Shown here: positions 1 to 8,692 of the stretch, one piece after another
Position numbering within the stretch: position 1 is the first letter of the stretch
Layout of the letters: every line of letters starts with the position of its first letter
Assembly: GCA_019694455.1 (NCBI GenBank)
Contig: JAIBBY010000009.1
Span: forward strand, 1 to 64,000
From: Pirellulales bacterium
Lineage (GTDB): Bacteria; Planctomycetota; Planctomycetia; Pirellulales; JAEUIK01
Direction of reading: 5' to 3'
DNA: 64,000 nt
Notes under the pieces: generated by a model
Told to the model about the DNA's origin: nothing
Databases searched by the model: none
Seen by the model: the letters and a program-made list of their open reading frames with translations, nothing else
Program-made: the position numbers and the translations under genes

Positions 1-2
1 TC

Positions 3-1631
3 GATCGCACCGGCTCGGTGCAAGCGCTGCGCGACAGCGAAGCGCGGATGCGGGCGGTCGTTGAGAACATGCCGTTCATGATGTGCGCGCTGGCGCAGGT
101 GCCCGATTTTTCGCAAGCGCGGCCGCAGTTGGATTTTGTAGTCTGGAATCCCGAATGCGAACGTGTCAGCGGTTACAGCGCCACGGAGATCGTGGGCAAT
201 CCGCGCGCTCAAGAACTGATCTCACCCAGCGCCGAACATCATCAGTCGGCGGTGCGCGAGTGGGAGACTTTGGGCAACTACTTTCGCGATCAGGCGTGGC
301 CGCTGCGCACCAAGGACGGCACGGTGCGGACGGTGGCATGGTCGAATCTTTCGGGGCGTTTTCCCATCCCCGGCTGGGGCAGTTGGGGCGTGGGCGTCGA
401 TGTCACCGAGCAAGTGGAGGCCCATGCCGCGCTTGAACGCGCTCACACCGAGTTGGAGCAGCGCGTCGCCACGCGAACGGCCGAACTGGTATCCGCCAAC
501 AAACGGCTGCGGCAGGAGATTGGCGCGCGGCAATTAGTGGAAGATCAATTGCTGCAACAAACGCGCATCTTGCGCGCGATCTTGGATAGCATCGGCGATG
601 GGGTGGCAGTGGCGGACGCTGCGGGTCAGTTTCTACTTTTCAACAAGGCCGCAGAGCGCATTTTGGGAAATGGCGCCGTCGACGCGCCTCCGCAGGATTG
701 GCCGAGTATTTACGGGCTGTACATGCCCGACAAGACTACTCCCTATCCACACACGCAATTGCCGCTGGTGCGCGCGATCCGCGGTGAATCGACCGTGGAT
801 GTGCCGTTGTATTTAGACCGGGTCGGCGGACCCAGCGGCGTTTGGTTGAGCATCAGCGGCTGCCCACTCAAGGACGAGACGGGAAAGCTGCGTGGCGGCG
901 TGGCAGTTTTTCGCGACATCACCGAGCGGCGACTGGCGCACGAGCAGCTTCAGGCGGAGCAGCGGCTCTTACAACAGATGCTCTTGGCCCATGAGCGCGA
1001 CCGCCAACTTTTGGCCTACGAAATCCACGATGGCTTCGTGCAAGACGTGACCGGCGCGCGTCTGCACCTGGAAGCATATTATCAGCAGCGCGAGCGCAAC
1101 CCGGCGCGCGCCGATGAGGAATTTCAGCGCGTGCTGCGGTTGCTCCGCACCACCATCGACGACGCGCGCCGCGCCATTAGCGGCTTGCGGCCCCCGATTC
1201 TCGACGAGCAAGGGATCGTGGCGGCGATCGAATACCTGATCAACGAGCAGGTCGGCGCCGGGCCGCTACAGGTCGACTTTCGCCATCGCATCGACGCCAA
1301 GCACATGAATTCGCTGCTCGAAGGGACGATTTATCGCATGGTCCAGGAAGCCTTGAACAACATTCGCCGGCACTCCGGCGCCGAGCGAGCCGAAGTGACT
1401 CTGACTCAGGAGGGACATCGCCTTTCTTTGGAAGTGCGCGATTATGGCGCCGGTTTCGACGCTAGCCAGGTCGTCGAGAACCGCTTTGGACTGGAAGGCA
1501 TCCGCGAGCGCGCACGGCTGTTGCGCGGCAAAGCGCGGGTGGAAAGCGTGCCCGGCAAGGGAACGCGCGTGTTCGTTGAGCTTCCGGTCACCTATCCGCT
1601 TCGCCAGGGGATCAGAAAGACAGACGCATGA
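3..1631 (+). CDS. PAS-domain sensor histidine kinase, NarL/DegS type (5' end cut by window)
   Basis: The reading frame is open to the left window edge, so the N-terminus is missing; a GTG at 18 is an internal codon and probably not the start. Two PAS regions (about residues 10-140 and 185-310) are separated by a helical, probably coiled-coil linker. A HisKA_3 dimerisation region follows, with the phospho-acceptor histidine in YEIHDGFVQ (His342, counted from the first whole codon), and then a C-terminal HATPase with GLEGIRERA and GKGTRVFVELP. No transmembrane segment is visible in the part present. The stop overlaps the start of the response regulator by 4 bases (ATGA), so the two are a co-translated pair. 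The signal sensed cannot be read from the sequence. Confidence 0.93.
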   Translation, partial: DRTGSVQALRDSEARMRAVVENMPFMMCALAQVPDFSQARPQLDFVVWNPECERVSGYSATEIVGNPRAQELISPSAEHHQSAVREWETLGNYFRDQAWPLRTKDGTVRTVAWSNLSGRFPIPGWGSWGVGVDVTEQVEAHAALERAHTELEQRVATRTAELVSANKRLRQEIGARQLVEDQLLQQTRILRAILDSIGDGVAVADAAGQFLLFNKAAERILGNGAVDAPPQDWPSIYGLYMPDKTTPYPHTQLPLVRAIRGESTVDVPLYLDRVGGPSGVWLSISGCPLKDETGKLRGGVAVFRDITERRLAHEQLQAEQRLLQQMLLAHERDRQLLAYEIHDGFVQDVTGARLHLEAYYQQRERNPARADEEFQRVLRLLRTTIDDARRAISGLRPPILDEQGIVAAIEYLINEQVGAGPLQVDFRHRIDAKHMNSLLEGTIYRMVQEALNNIRRHSGAERAEVTLTQEGHRLSLEVRDYGAGFDASQVVENRFGLEGIRERARLLRGKARVESVPGKGTRVFVELPVTYPLRQGIRKTDA

Positions 1632-2254
1632 CGACGCGCGTGATGATCGTTGACGACCACGAAGTGGTGCGATCGGGTCTGAAAGCCTTGCTGATCGACA
1701 AGGACATCGTTGTCGTGGGCGAAGCCGCCAGTGGCAACGAGGCCGTGCGCCTCGCGCGCGAGCTACAGCCCCAGGTGGTGTTAATGGACGTGCGCATGGA
1801 AGACGGCGATGGGCTGACGGCGCTCGCTGAGCTACATAAGCATCAGCCAGAAACCGCCGTGCTGATCTTGTCGACCTATGACAACCCCACCTACATCGCG
1901 CGCGCCGTGTCGCTGGGCGCGCACGGCTATTTGCTCAAGGGCTCAAGCGGCGACGACATTGTGGCGGCCATTCGCCGCGCCGCTGCGGGAGACTCGCTGT
2001 GGTCGCGTGAAGATTTGCGCCGCGTGTCGGGCTCTTTGCCCAACCACGAGCCGGATGTCGAGGTAGCGCTCACCAAGCGCGAGTCCGAAGTGCTGCGCCA
2101 GATCGCGCTGGGGCTGACAAACAAGGAAATCGCCCAAGCGCTGCGCATCAGTTACGAAACGGTCAAGGAGCATGTACAACATGTGCTCCGCAAGATCGGA
2201 GTTTCGGATCGCACGCAAGCGGCCGTATGGGCTGTTCGCCGCGGTCTCGTCTAG
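1628..2254 (+). CDS. NarL/FixJ-type response regulator with LuxR HTH
   Basis: Protein of 208 residues. The N-terminal receiver domain has the acidic pair in VDDHE (Asp9-Asp10), the phospho-acceptor Asp54 in VLMDVRM and a conserved Lys near residue 105 (LLKGSS). The C-terminal LuxR helix-turn-helix covers about residues 143-205 (TKRESEVLRQIALGLTNKEI). It starts inside the stop of the kinase gene. This arrangement is the usual output partner of HisKA_3 kinases; the regulon is unknown. Confidence 0.95.
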   Translation: MTTRVMIVDDHEVVRSGLKALLIDKDIVVVGEAASGNEAVRLARELQPQVVLMDVRMEDGDGLTALAELHKHQPETAVLILSTYDNPTYIARAVSLGAHGYLLKGSSGDDIVAAIRRAAAGDSLWSREDLRRVSGSLPNHEPDVEVALTKRESEVLRQIALGLTNKEIAQALRISYETVKEHVQHVLRKIGVSDRTQAAVWAVRRGLV

Positions 2255-2275
2255 CGCGACTGCGAGGTATTGCCT

Positions 2276-3628
2276 TTGCCGCTGCCGACCGACATTCGCC
2301 TGTGTAGCGCGGCGGCGACGACCGAGCGCATCGCCTATCGCGCTCCGATCAAATTTGGCGGACGCGTGGTGACCGACGCGCTGCTGCTGAACGTCGAGGT
2401 CGAAGTGGAGACGCGCGCCGGCCAACGCGGCCTAGGGCGTGGCTCGATGCCGCTGGGCAACGTGTGGGCTTGGCCGTCCAAGTTAGTCGCCACCGACCAG
2501 ACACTGGCGGCGATGGAGGCCTTTGGGCGGCGCTGCGTCGCCGCGGCCAACGACCATCGACAGACGGGCCATCCGCTGGAACTGTGCCAAGCGCTGGCGC
2601 TGCAACATGGCGCGCAGGCGCGGGGGGTGGCGGCCGAAATGGCGCTCGCCGAGCCAATGCCACGACTCGCGCAGCTTGTGGCCGCCAGTCCGTTGGAGGC
2701 GGCCATTCACGACGCTTTTGGCCGCGCGTTGCGACAAAACGCCTTCGACCTGCTCGGTCGCGAATATGTCGGACCCGATCTGACTGCGTTTCTCGATGAC
2801 GACTTTCACGACGAGTGGCTGGACCAGTACACACTGCGGCAACCGAAGCCACGGATGCCGCTCTATCACCTGGTGGGCGCGCTCGATCCATTGACCACCG
2901 CCGACATCGAGCGCCCGATTGGCGACGGCCTGCCCGAGACGCTGGGCGACTGGATCGCGGCCGATGGTCTGACACACCTTAAGATCAAGCTCGCCGGCGA
3001 CGACTTGGAGTGGGATGTCGATCGCGTGTGCCGGGTCGAGGCGGCGGCAATGGTCGTGCAAGCGAAGCGGGGATGCGACCAGTGGAATTACTCGGTCGAC
3101 TTCAATGAAAAGTGCGACAGCGTCGAGTACGTGCTCGAATTTCTAGCGCAAGTGGATGCTCGATCGCCAGACGCCTACCGGCGCATTCAATACATCGAAC
3201 AGCCCACGCATCGCGACTTGCGCGCGAACCCCGCCAATCGAATGCACGCGGCCGCCCGGCTCAAGCCGGTCGTCATCGACGAATCGTTGGTCGATCTCGA
3301 CAGTCTGCACGCCGCTCGCGAGATGGGCTACTCGGGCGTGGCGCTCAAGGCGTGCAAGGGACATTCCGAAGCGCTCCTGATGGGAGCGGCCGCTCAGAAA
3401 TACGGTCTGTTCTTGTGCGTGCAAGATCTGACCTGTCCCGGCGCCTCGTTCTTACATTCGGCGGCGCTGGCGGCGCGAATCCCCACCGTCAGCGCCATCG
3501 AAGGCAATGGCCGGCAATACTGCCCGGCCGGAAATCGCGGCTGGGAAGATCGCTATCCCGCCATGTTCCAGATCACAGACGGCACGGTGGGCACGGCGGC
3601 GCTGACTGGGCCCGGTCTGGGCTTCTAG
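2276..3628 (+). CDS. Enolase-superfamily enzyme (mandelate racemase / muconate lactonizing type)
   Basis: About 450 residues. It has the ordered catalytic signature of the enolase superfamily: a KxK motif (HLKIKLAG), a first metal ligand region (VDFNEKC), a second (YIEQPT), a third (VVIDESL) and a C-terminal lysine region (ALKACKG). It should therefore abstract a proton alpha to a carboxylate in a Mg2+-dependent barrel; the substrate cannot be assigned. A TTG at 2270 lies only 2 bases from a GAGG, whereas the TTG at 2276 has it 8 bases upstream, so I prefer 2276. It lies 21 bases after the response regulator and may share its transcript. Confidence 0.85.
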   Translation: MPLPTDIRLCSAAATTERIAYRAPIKFGGRVVTDALLLNVEVEVETRAGQRGLGRGSMPLGNVWAWPSKLVATDQTLAAMEAFGRRCVAAANDHRQTGHPLELCQALALQHGAQARGVAAEMALAEPMPRLAQLVAASPLEAAIHDAFGRALRQNAFDLLGREYVGPDLTAFLDDDFHDEWLDQYTLRQPKPRMPLYHLVGALDPLTTADIERPIGDGLPETLGDWIAADGLTHLKIKLAGDDLEWDVDRVCRVEAAAMVVQAKRGCDQWNYSVDFNEKCDSVEYVLEFLAQVDARSPDAYRRIQYIEQPTHRDLRANPANRMHAAARLKPVVIDESLVDLDSLHAAREMGYSGVALKACKGHSEALLMGAAAQKYGLFLCVQDLTCPGASFLHSAALAARIPTVSAIEGNGRQYCPAGNRGWEDRYPAMFQITDGTVGTAALTGPGLGF

Positions 3629-3631
3629 CGC

Positions 3632-3676
3632 AAAAAAAATCAAAGCGGGCCCCGAGCGTTTCGACTCGGAGCCCGC
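3632..3676 (-). terminator. Rho-independent terminator of htrA
   Basis: A 12-bp stem with one mismatch (arms 3645-3656 and 3665-3676, 8-base loop) is followed on the minus strand by five bases and then eight T (A-run 3632-3639 on the plus strand). It sits between the convergent ends of the enolase-family gene and htrA. Polarity favours the minus strand, although the stem could also act on the plus strand. Confidence 0.85.
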
Positions 3677-3707
3677 ACAAAGGGTCAGGTTGTCGGAACA
3701 AATCGTG

Positions 3708-5204
3708 TTAGGATTCGTCGCCGGGTTTGAGCACCACGAAGAACTGGTTGCCCTGCGGATCGCGCACCAACAGCAGTACGCCTTCGTCGACCGACGCGGC
3801 CTCGATCGCCTTCTCGAAATCAGCGCGGTTGCTGACCGCCGTCTTGCCCACGCGGCGAATCAACATTCCTTCGCGAACTCCTTTGTCGGCGGCCACGCTG
3901 CCTTCATCGACGCTGGTGACTAGCGCGCCGGTCATGTCCTTATAGCCAAGTTTCTCGGCTTCCTCGGCGCCCAGATCGCTCACGCCAACGCCTAATTTTG
4001 AATTAGCGTAAGTCTTCTTCGGCTCCGCGGACGGACTACCATGCTCCTCCTGCGCGACCATGTCCTTGGGCATCCGCTTGACGGTGACGTTGAGCTTCAC
4101 CGGTTCGCCATTGCGGAGCACGGTCACTTCTTGCTGGCTGTCGAACGGCGCGCGTTCGACCAAAGCTTGCAAGTCGTGCGGATCGCTCACCTTTTTGCCC
4201 GCGAAGGCGGTGATGATGTCTCCGGTCTCAAAGCCCGCATCCGCGGCGGGAGTGCCGGGAATCACGTCGGCGACCAGGACGCCGATGCCGCGTTCGACGC
4301 CAAATTGCGCGGCCAACTCACGATTGACCTCGCCAATCTTGACGCCGAGGTAGGCGCGATCGACGGAGCCTTTCTCGATGAGCTGCTTGGTCACCCATTT
4401 GGCGGTGTTGACCGGTATGGCGAATCCGATGCCTTGGTAGCCGCCGCTGTTCGAGGCAATGGCGGTGTTGATGCCGACCACTTCGCCATCAAGGTTCAAC
4501 AGCGGTCCGCCGGAGTTGCCCGGGTTGATCGCCGCGTCGGTTTGCAAGAACTGAGCGCGCCGCACCGAGGCCAGCTCGCGCCCGGTGCCGCTGATGATGC
4601 CGGCGCTCACGGTGGTGTCGAGCTCAAAGGGGCTGCCGACCGCGATGACCCAGTCGCCGATCTCCAGCGCGTCGGAATCGCCCAACTTGGCGGCGGGCAG
4701 CGTGCCCGCGCCGCTAATCCGCACAACCGCGAGATCGGTGTCGGGGTCGGTCTTGACATCGGTGGCCTTGAACTCGCGACCGTCGTTCAGTTCGACGGTG
4801 ACTTCGTCGGCGTCTTCGACCACGTGATTATTGGTCAGAATGATGCCCGATTTGTCGATGATGACGCCCGAGCCAACGCCGCTGCGGCGCGGCTGTTGGA
4901 ACTGGCGCCGCATGTCTTCGTTGTTGAAGAAGTCTTCAAAGGGGGTGCCTTTGAAGGGGTTCTCGCCGCTTTGCGAGGTCATTTGCTGCGGCTTGCTGGT
5001 CACGCGAATGGTGACCACGGTGGGGATGGCGACGTGCGCGGCATCGCGAAAGGCGCGCGACAAGGCGTTGGCCTGCGACACGTCTTGCGGTTTGGCGCCG
5101 GCGGTTTCATCGGCAGTCGTCCAACGCCATGCTCCCCCGGCGACCAGGGTGGCTGCCAGCAAGATGGCCGGCAGTCCAAAGCGATTGTTGCGAACGAAAC
5201 TCAT
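3708..5204 (-). CDS. htrA: HtrA/Deg-family periplasmic serine protease with two PDZ domains
   Basis: Protein of 498 residues with an N-terminal membrane/signal segment (about residues 9-26). The trypsin-like domain carries the triad His127 (LTNNHVVE), Asp157 (DTDLAVV) and Ser231 (GNSGGPL). PDZ1 follows at about 275-375 (AYLGVKIGE) and PDZ2 at about 405-495 (LGVGVSD). The length and order fit DegP/DegQ-type envelope quality-control proteases and chaperones. The ATG has AAGGAG 9 bases upstream. It stands alone, divergent from rnc, with a strong terminator after it. Confidence 0.96.
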   Translation of the reverse strand: MSFVRNNRFGLPAILLAATLVAGGAWRWTTADETAGAKPQDVSQANALSRAFRDAAHVAIPTVVTIRVTSKPQQMTSQSGENPFKGTPFEDFFNNEDMRRQFQQPRRSGVGSGVIIDKSGIILTNNHVVEDADEVTVELNDGREFKATDVKTDPDTDLAVVRISGAGTLPAAKLGDSDALEIGDWVIAVGSPFELDTTVSAGIISGTGRELASVRRAQFLQTDAAINPGNSGGPLLNLDGEVVGINTAIASNSGGYQGIGFAIPVNTAKWVTKQLIEKGSVDRAYLGVKIGEVNRELAAQFGVERGIGVLVADVIPGTPAADAGFETGDIITAFAGKKVSDPHDLQALVERAPFDSQQEVTVLRNGEPVKLNVTVKRMPKDMVAQEEHGSPSAEPKKTYANSKLGVGVSDLGAEEAEKLGYKDMTGALVTSVDEGSVAADKGVREGMLIRRVGKTAVSNRADFEKAIEAASVDEGVLLLVRDPQGNQFFVVLKPGDES

Positions 5205-5507
5205 GTGCGAATGCTCCTTCCGAGAAGTAAACGTGATGAGCCGCGTCCGACTGCGCCGTTGGCGCCTTTCCGTGGCCGCGACCTAAGATTACAAGTCCCT
5301 CGAATACTGCTACGACGCGTTGGGGGACTGTGTTCACTAGACAGACAGTGCGGGTGGGGCACATTTTCTTGCATGGCAAAATTAACACAATCGCAACTGG
5401 CGCCGGCAAATACTTGCACCGCTCGCGTTGATTGACAAAAGTGGTATGCTGCAATAGCTTTACAGCCGCAAAAAACGTGCCGCTCATCCCTACCCAAGGC
5501 CCTGCCC
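5205..5507. other. Divergent intergenic region htrA / rnc
   Basis: No convincing gene is present. It holds the htrA ribosome-binding site on the minus strand and a candidate rnc promoter at 5432-5460 on the plus strand. Nothing else was recognised. Confidence 0.6.
5432..5460 (+). promoter_or_regulatory. Candidate sigma-70-like promoter for rnc
   Basis: A perfect TTGACA at 5432-5437 is followed after 17 bases by a weak -10, TAGCTT (5455-5460). An alternative is the extended -10 TGGTATGCT at 5442-5450. About 48 bases separate it from the rnc start. Confidence 0.35.
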
Positions 5508-6248
5508 ATGACCCGGGCGCTCGACCCCACGGAACCGGCTCCCGGGCTGACGACTGAATTTGACCGCTGCGAAAAACGCATTGCCTATGAGTTTCGCAGT
5601 CGGTCGCTGTTGCGATCGGCGCTGACGCATGCCTCTGGCGCGCAGCATCGCCTGGCCAGCAACGAACGGCTGGAGTTTTTGGGCGACGCCATTTTGGGCG
5701 CGGTGGTGTGCGAAATGCTCTTTCGCCGCTATCCCGAGCACCTGGAAGGGGAACTGACCAAGATCAAGTCGGTGGTGGTCAGCCGGCAGACGTGCGCCAA
5801 GATCAGCCAGGCGCTGGGTCTGGAAGAGTTCTTGATCATTGGCAAAGGGATGACGTCGCACGCCACGCTGCCGTCGTCGCTACTGGCCGACGTGTTCGAG
5901 TCGCTGGTGGCGGCGATCTACCTGGACGGCGGAGACGCCGCGGCGCGCGAGTTTATCGAACGGCATGTGACGCCAGAAATCGAAGCGGCGGCTGGCGGCG
6001 ATCACGGCGGCAACTACAAGTCGATGTTGCAGCAAATCGCCCAGCGAGACTACGGCATGACGCCCACCTACCAGTTGCTGGACGAAAAGGGGCCGGATCA
6101 TAGCAAGTGCTTCAAGATCTCGGCCCAGATCGGTCGCAATCGCTACCATCCCGCCTGGGGACGTAACAAGAAGGAGGCCGAGCAACGGGCCGCGCTTAAC
6201 GCCTTGTCGGAACTGGCGGGCGACCCGGTGCCGTTTCCCTCTGATTGA
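5508..6248 (+). CDS. rnc: Ribonuclease III
   Basis: Protein of 246 residues. The N-terminal RNase III domain has the signature NERLEFLGDA (52-61, with Glu56 and Asp60) and the second metal-binding pair Asp128/Glu131 in LLADVFESLVAA. The C-terminal double-stranded RNA-binding domain spans about 165-240 (GPDHSKCFKIS, KKEAEQRAA). It should process rRNA precursors and structured mRNA in the cytoplasm. The size is normal for the family. It is the first gene after a divergent promoter region and is not coupled to a neighbour. Confidence 0.97.
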   Translation: MTRALDPTEPAPGLTTEFDRCEKRIAYEFRSRSLLRSALTHASGAQHRLASNERLEFLGDAILGAVVCEMLFRRYPEHLEGELTKIKSVVVSRQTCAKISQALGLEEFLIIGKGMTSHATLPSSLLADVFESLVAAIYLDGGDAAAREFIERHVTPEIEAAAGGDHGGNYKSMLQQIAQRDYGMTPTYQLLDEKGPDHSKCFKISAQIGRNRYHPAWGRNKKEAEQRAALNALSELAGDPVPFPSD

Positions 6249-6260
6249 CGTCGCACGGCG

Positions 6261-7142
6261 TCACTTCTTCAAATGCTGGTCGAAGAAGTCCAGCGCTTCT
6301 TCTTGGGTGCGAACAATTTGCTCGCCGCCCCATCCGTGACCAACGCCAAACAGCAACTCCGCGCGTCCCGGCACACCCGCCTTGGTGAGCGCGGTCACCA
6401 TGTCGAACGCCTGCTCAAAAGGCACAAGAATGTCTTTGGTGCCCTGGAAAATCAAAGTCGGCGCGTCGCCTTCGTTGACATAAGTGACTGGCGAAGCGCG
6501 TTTGTAGGCTTCCGCCTTTTCCTCGCGCGAGCCCCCCAAGAACTGCTCGACGATTGGCGTCGACTGCGCGGGATAGGGCACGTTGAAGTTGGTGGGACCG
6601 AAATAGGCCACTACCGCCTGCACCTTGCTCGATTGGTCTGGCGAGCCGCCGCTCCCCTCCAGTCCGTCGGCCGAATCCATCGTGCCGAGCATCATCGACA
6701 AGTGCGCTCCCGCCGAGTAACCGATGGCGCCGATGCGCTCGGGATTGAGCGACAACTCCTTGGCATTGGCGCGCAGGTAGCGAATCGCGCATTTCACATC
6801 TTCCACCTGCGCTGGAAAGATGTGCGCCGGGGCAAAGCGATAGCCGACACTGGCCGAGATATATCCACGTTGGGCCGCTGCTTGGATCTCGTCGAGATGC
6901 CCGTCTTTGTTGCCGGCGCGCCAACCGCCGCCGTGAATGTAGACGATGACTGGCAGCGTAGAGTCAATCTTCTTCGGCCGGGCAAGATGCAGGGTGAGCT
7001 CCTCGTCTCCCGCCTTGCCGTAGACGACGTTCTTGCGAAGTTCGACGTCGGCCGGCGGCTCATCGGCCAGCGCGGCGACAAGGGGTTGAAACGCGACCGA
7101 GGCTAAAACACACAACGCGCCAAAAATCGATGGAATACGCAT
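6261..7142 (-). CDS. Exported alpha/beta-hydrolase (BD-FAE / esterase-lipase type)
   Basis: From the ATG at 7142 the protein has 293 residues and begins with a signal peptide (hydrophobic about 6-24, ending near LADEPP). An oxyanion-hole motif HGGGW (70-74) and nucleophile elbow GYSAG (141-145, Ser143) are present. An acid in KDILVPFEQA and a histidine in GVGHGWGG complete a Ser-Asp-His triad. Such enzymes de-esterify carbohydrates or small esters; the substrate is unknown. The frame extends upstream without a better start, and the signal peptide fixes this one. The 3' end converges with rnc, 12 bases apart. Confidence 0.9.
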   Translation of the reverse strand: MRIPSIFGALCVLASVAFQPLVAALADEPPADVELRKNVVYGKAGDEELTLHLARPKKIDSTLPVIVYIHGGGWRAGNKDGHLDEIQAAAQRGYISASVGYRFAPAHIFPAQVEDVKCAIRYLRANAKELSLNPERIGAIGYSAGAHLSMMLGTMDSADGLEGSGGSPDQSSKVQAVVAYFGPTNFNVPYPAQSTPIVEQFLGGSREEKAEAYKRASPVTYVNEGDAPTLIFQGTKDILVPFEQAFDMVTALTKAGVPGRAELLFGVGHGWGGEQIVRTQEEALDFFDQHLKK

Positions 7143-7272
7143 GGAGTGCAACTCTGTCAAAGTTTGAATGTCACACGGACCGTCGGTAACTGACCGAGAG
7201 TGTATATCCGCCGCCTGGCCAATGCACGCGGCAGCAAGGGAAATTGAATTGCCGACTGACCGCTGACGGGCG

Positions 7273-8493
7273 CTAGTCCGCCACGCGCGGCATGCCATGT
7301 TGGGCGCTGCCTAGCACCGTGCAGGAGCGATGCCGGCGGGCCAACCGGGCCACGTCTTGCGCTTCGTCCACCCGCGCCAACCCCAGGCGCTCCACTAGCG
7401 CCTCATCGAGATGGCTGAGCAAGTACACCTGAGCACGCGCCGCCGCCTTGGCCAACTGAATCGCGGGCACTAGATCGTCGGGGCGCTGCTTCTTGATCTC
7501 CGCCAGGGCCGCGCGCCGATCTTCTATTTCAGCCAACATCTGGATCGCCAGCCCAGGATCGCCAGCCAAGTCCGACACAATGGCGATGGCGCCTTCGTCG
7601 ACCACCGCCCGATTTGCGGCGGCCAGCGCGCGCCCGATGTTTTCCCAAGTCTGTTCGGGGGCGCCGCCATCCACGGCCGCCACCACCAGACTGGCCCGCC
7701 GTTCGATTGGCCAATCCCAGATTTCCAGCGACAACTCGCGCGCTCGACGGCAAACGCTCTCATAGCTTCCGGCCAAGACCGCGGCGATGCCCGCATCGGC
7801 GCCCGGCGCCACCTGGATCGCGAACAGGAGGCCAAGCAACCAGGCGACCTCGTTGGCTTCGCTGCGGGCTCGCGCGGCCACCTCGGAGTCGGCATCTCGG
7901 AGCAATGGGTTGCGATATCGTTTTTGGGTTTCTTGGTTCGAGAAGGTGGGATACAGGCCGCCGCCATAGGCGCCATCGGCGGGGCCGCTTTGCGCGGCCG
8001 CGATCGGAATGACCAGATCGGCGTCGCACAACGCGCGGTTGAGGTAGATCGGCCGCGCGTCGGCCGTGGCCGCCAGATAGGCCAGCGAACTCCGATCATT
8101 CGGGTCGTGAATCAACGACTGAACCGCGCCGCGGACCTCTGGGGGCAGTTCCGCACACGGATCCTCCGCCCCCCGCTGCACATTGGCCGGACTGCGCAGC
8201 ACGACAATCGAGTCGGCGGAGACGCCGCACCGTAGCAACAAGTCGACAATGGGACGCACGAGCGCGGCGGCGCGCGGCACACCGCCGCCAATCGCGATGG
8301 TCACCATATCGCCAGGCGTGACCGCTTGGTCCAGCGAAGGAAATTCGAGCGGGCTGGCCAGTGCTAGCAACGTCTCGGCGCCAGGATCGGGCAGATTTGC
8401 GACGCGGGGCTGGGAATAGTCAGCCACGAGCGCGGTGTCGTCGATTTCCAGGCCCAGCGAGGCGCCATTTCCGTATCGCAAGTCCAACTGCAT
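7273..8493 (-). CDS. LarA/DUF2088-like protein lacking the nickel-pincer residues
   Basis: About 406 residues from the ATG at 8493, beginning MQLDLRYG, which matches the usual LarA-family start. A LarA N-domain-like fold is suggested by that start and by CDADLVIPIAAAQSG. The family DxTR motif is replaced by IGGGVPR, the ATGxHR region by RSPANVQRG, and the GGRK region by GAYGGGLYP, so ligands for the nickel-pincer cofactor seem absent. It is probably not a lactate racemase; its role is unknown. The frame is open upstream to 8559, but that part does not look like the family. It precedes the esterase gene on the same strand by 130 bases. Confidence 0.72.
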   Translation of the reverse strand: MQLDLRYGNGASLGLEIDDTALVADYSQPRVANLPDPGAETLLALASPLEFPSLDQAVTPGDMVTIAIGGGVPRAAALVRPIVDLLLRCGVSADSIVVLRSPANVQRGAEDPCAELPPEVRGAVQSLIHDPNDRSSLAYLAATADARPIYLNRALCDADLVIPIAAAQSGPADGAYGGGLYPTFSNQETQKRYRNPLLRDADSEVAARARSEANEVAWLLGLLFAIQVAPGADAGIAAVLAGSYESVCRRARELSLEIWDWPIERRASLVVAAVDGGAPEQTWENIGRALAAANRAVVDEGAIAIVSDLAGDPGLAIQMLAEIEDRRAALAEIKKQRPDDLVPAIQLAKAAARAQVYLLSHLDEALVERLGLARVDEAQDVARLARRHRSCTVLGSAQHGMPRVAD

Positions 8494-8692
8494 GCCAAGT
8501 GCCAACTGGTTCGTCCAAAAGCAAAGGCGGGCAACACCATAGGCTGGGTCGCCCGCCACAGGCGGCCATCATATCGGGGTGCGAATCGGGGGGTCAAGAA
8601 TCGAGCTTTACGTCGAACAAAGGGGCGAGAATAATGCCGCCGCCTTTTCAGGCGCGCCAGCGCCCATGTCAGTTTATCGCAAGGAAGTGAGT

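Noticed and set aside
4041-5435. A 464-codon open frame on the plus strand opposite htrA
   Set aside because: It is the antisense of a clear HtrA gene. High GC gives long antisense frames, and the translation shows no family features or proper start.
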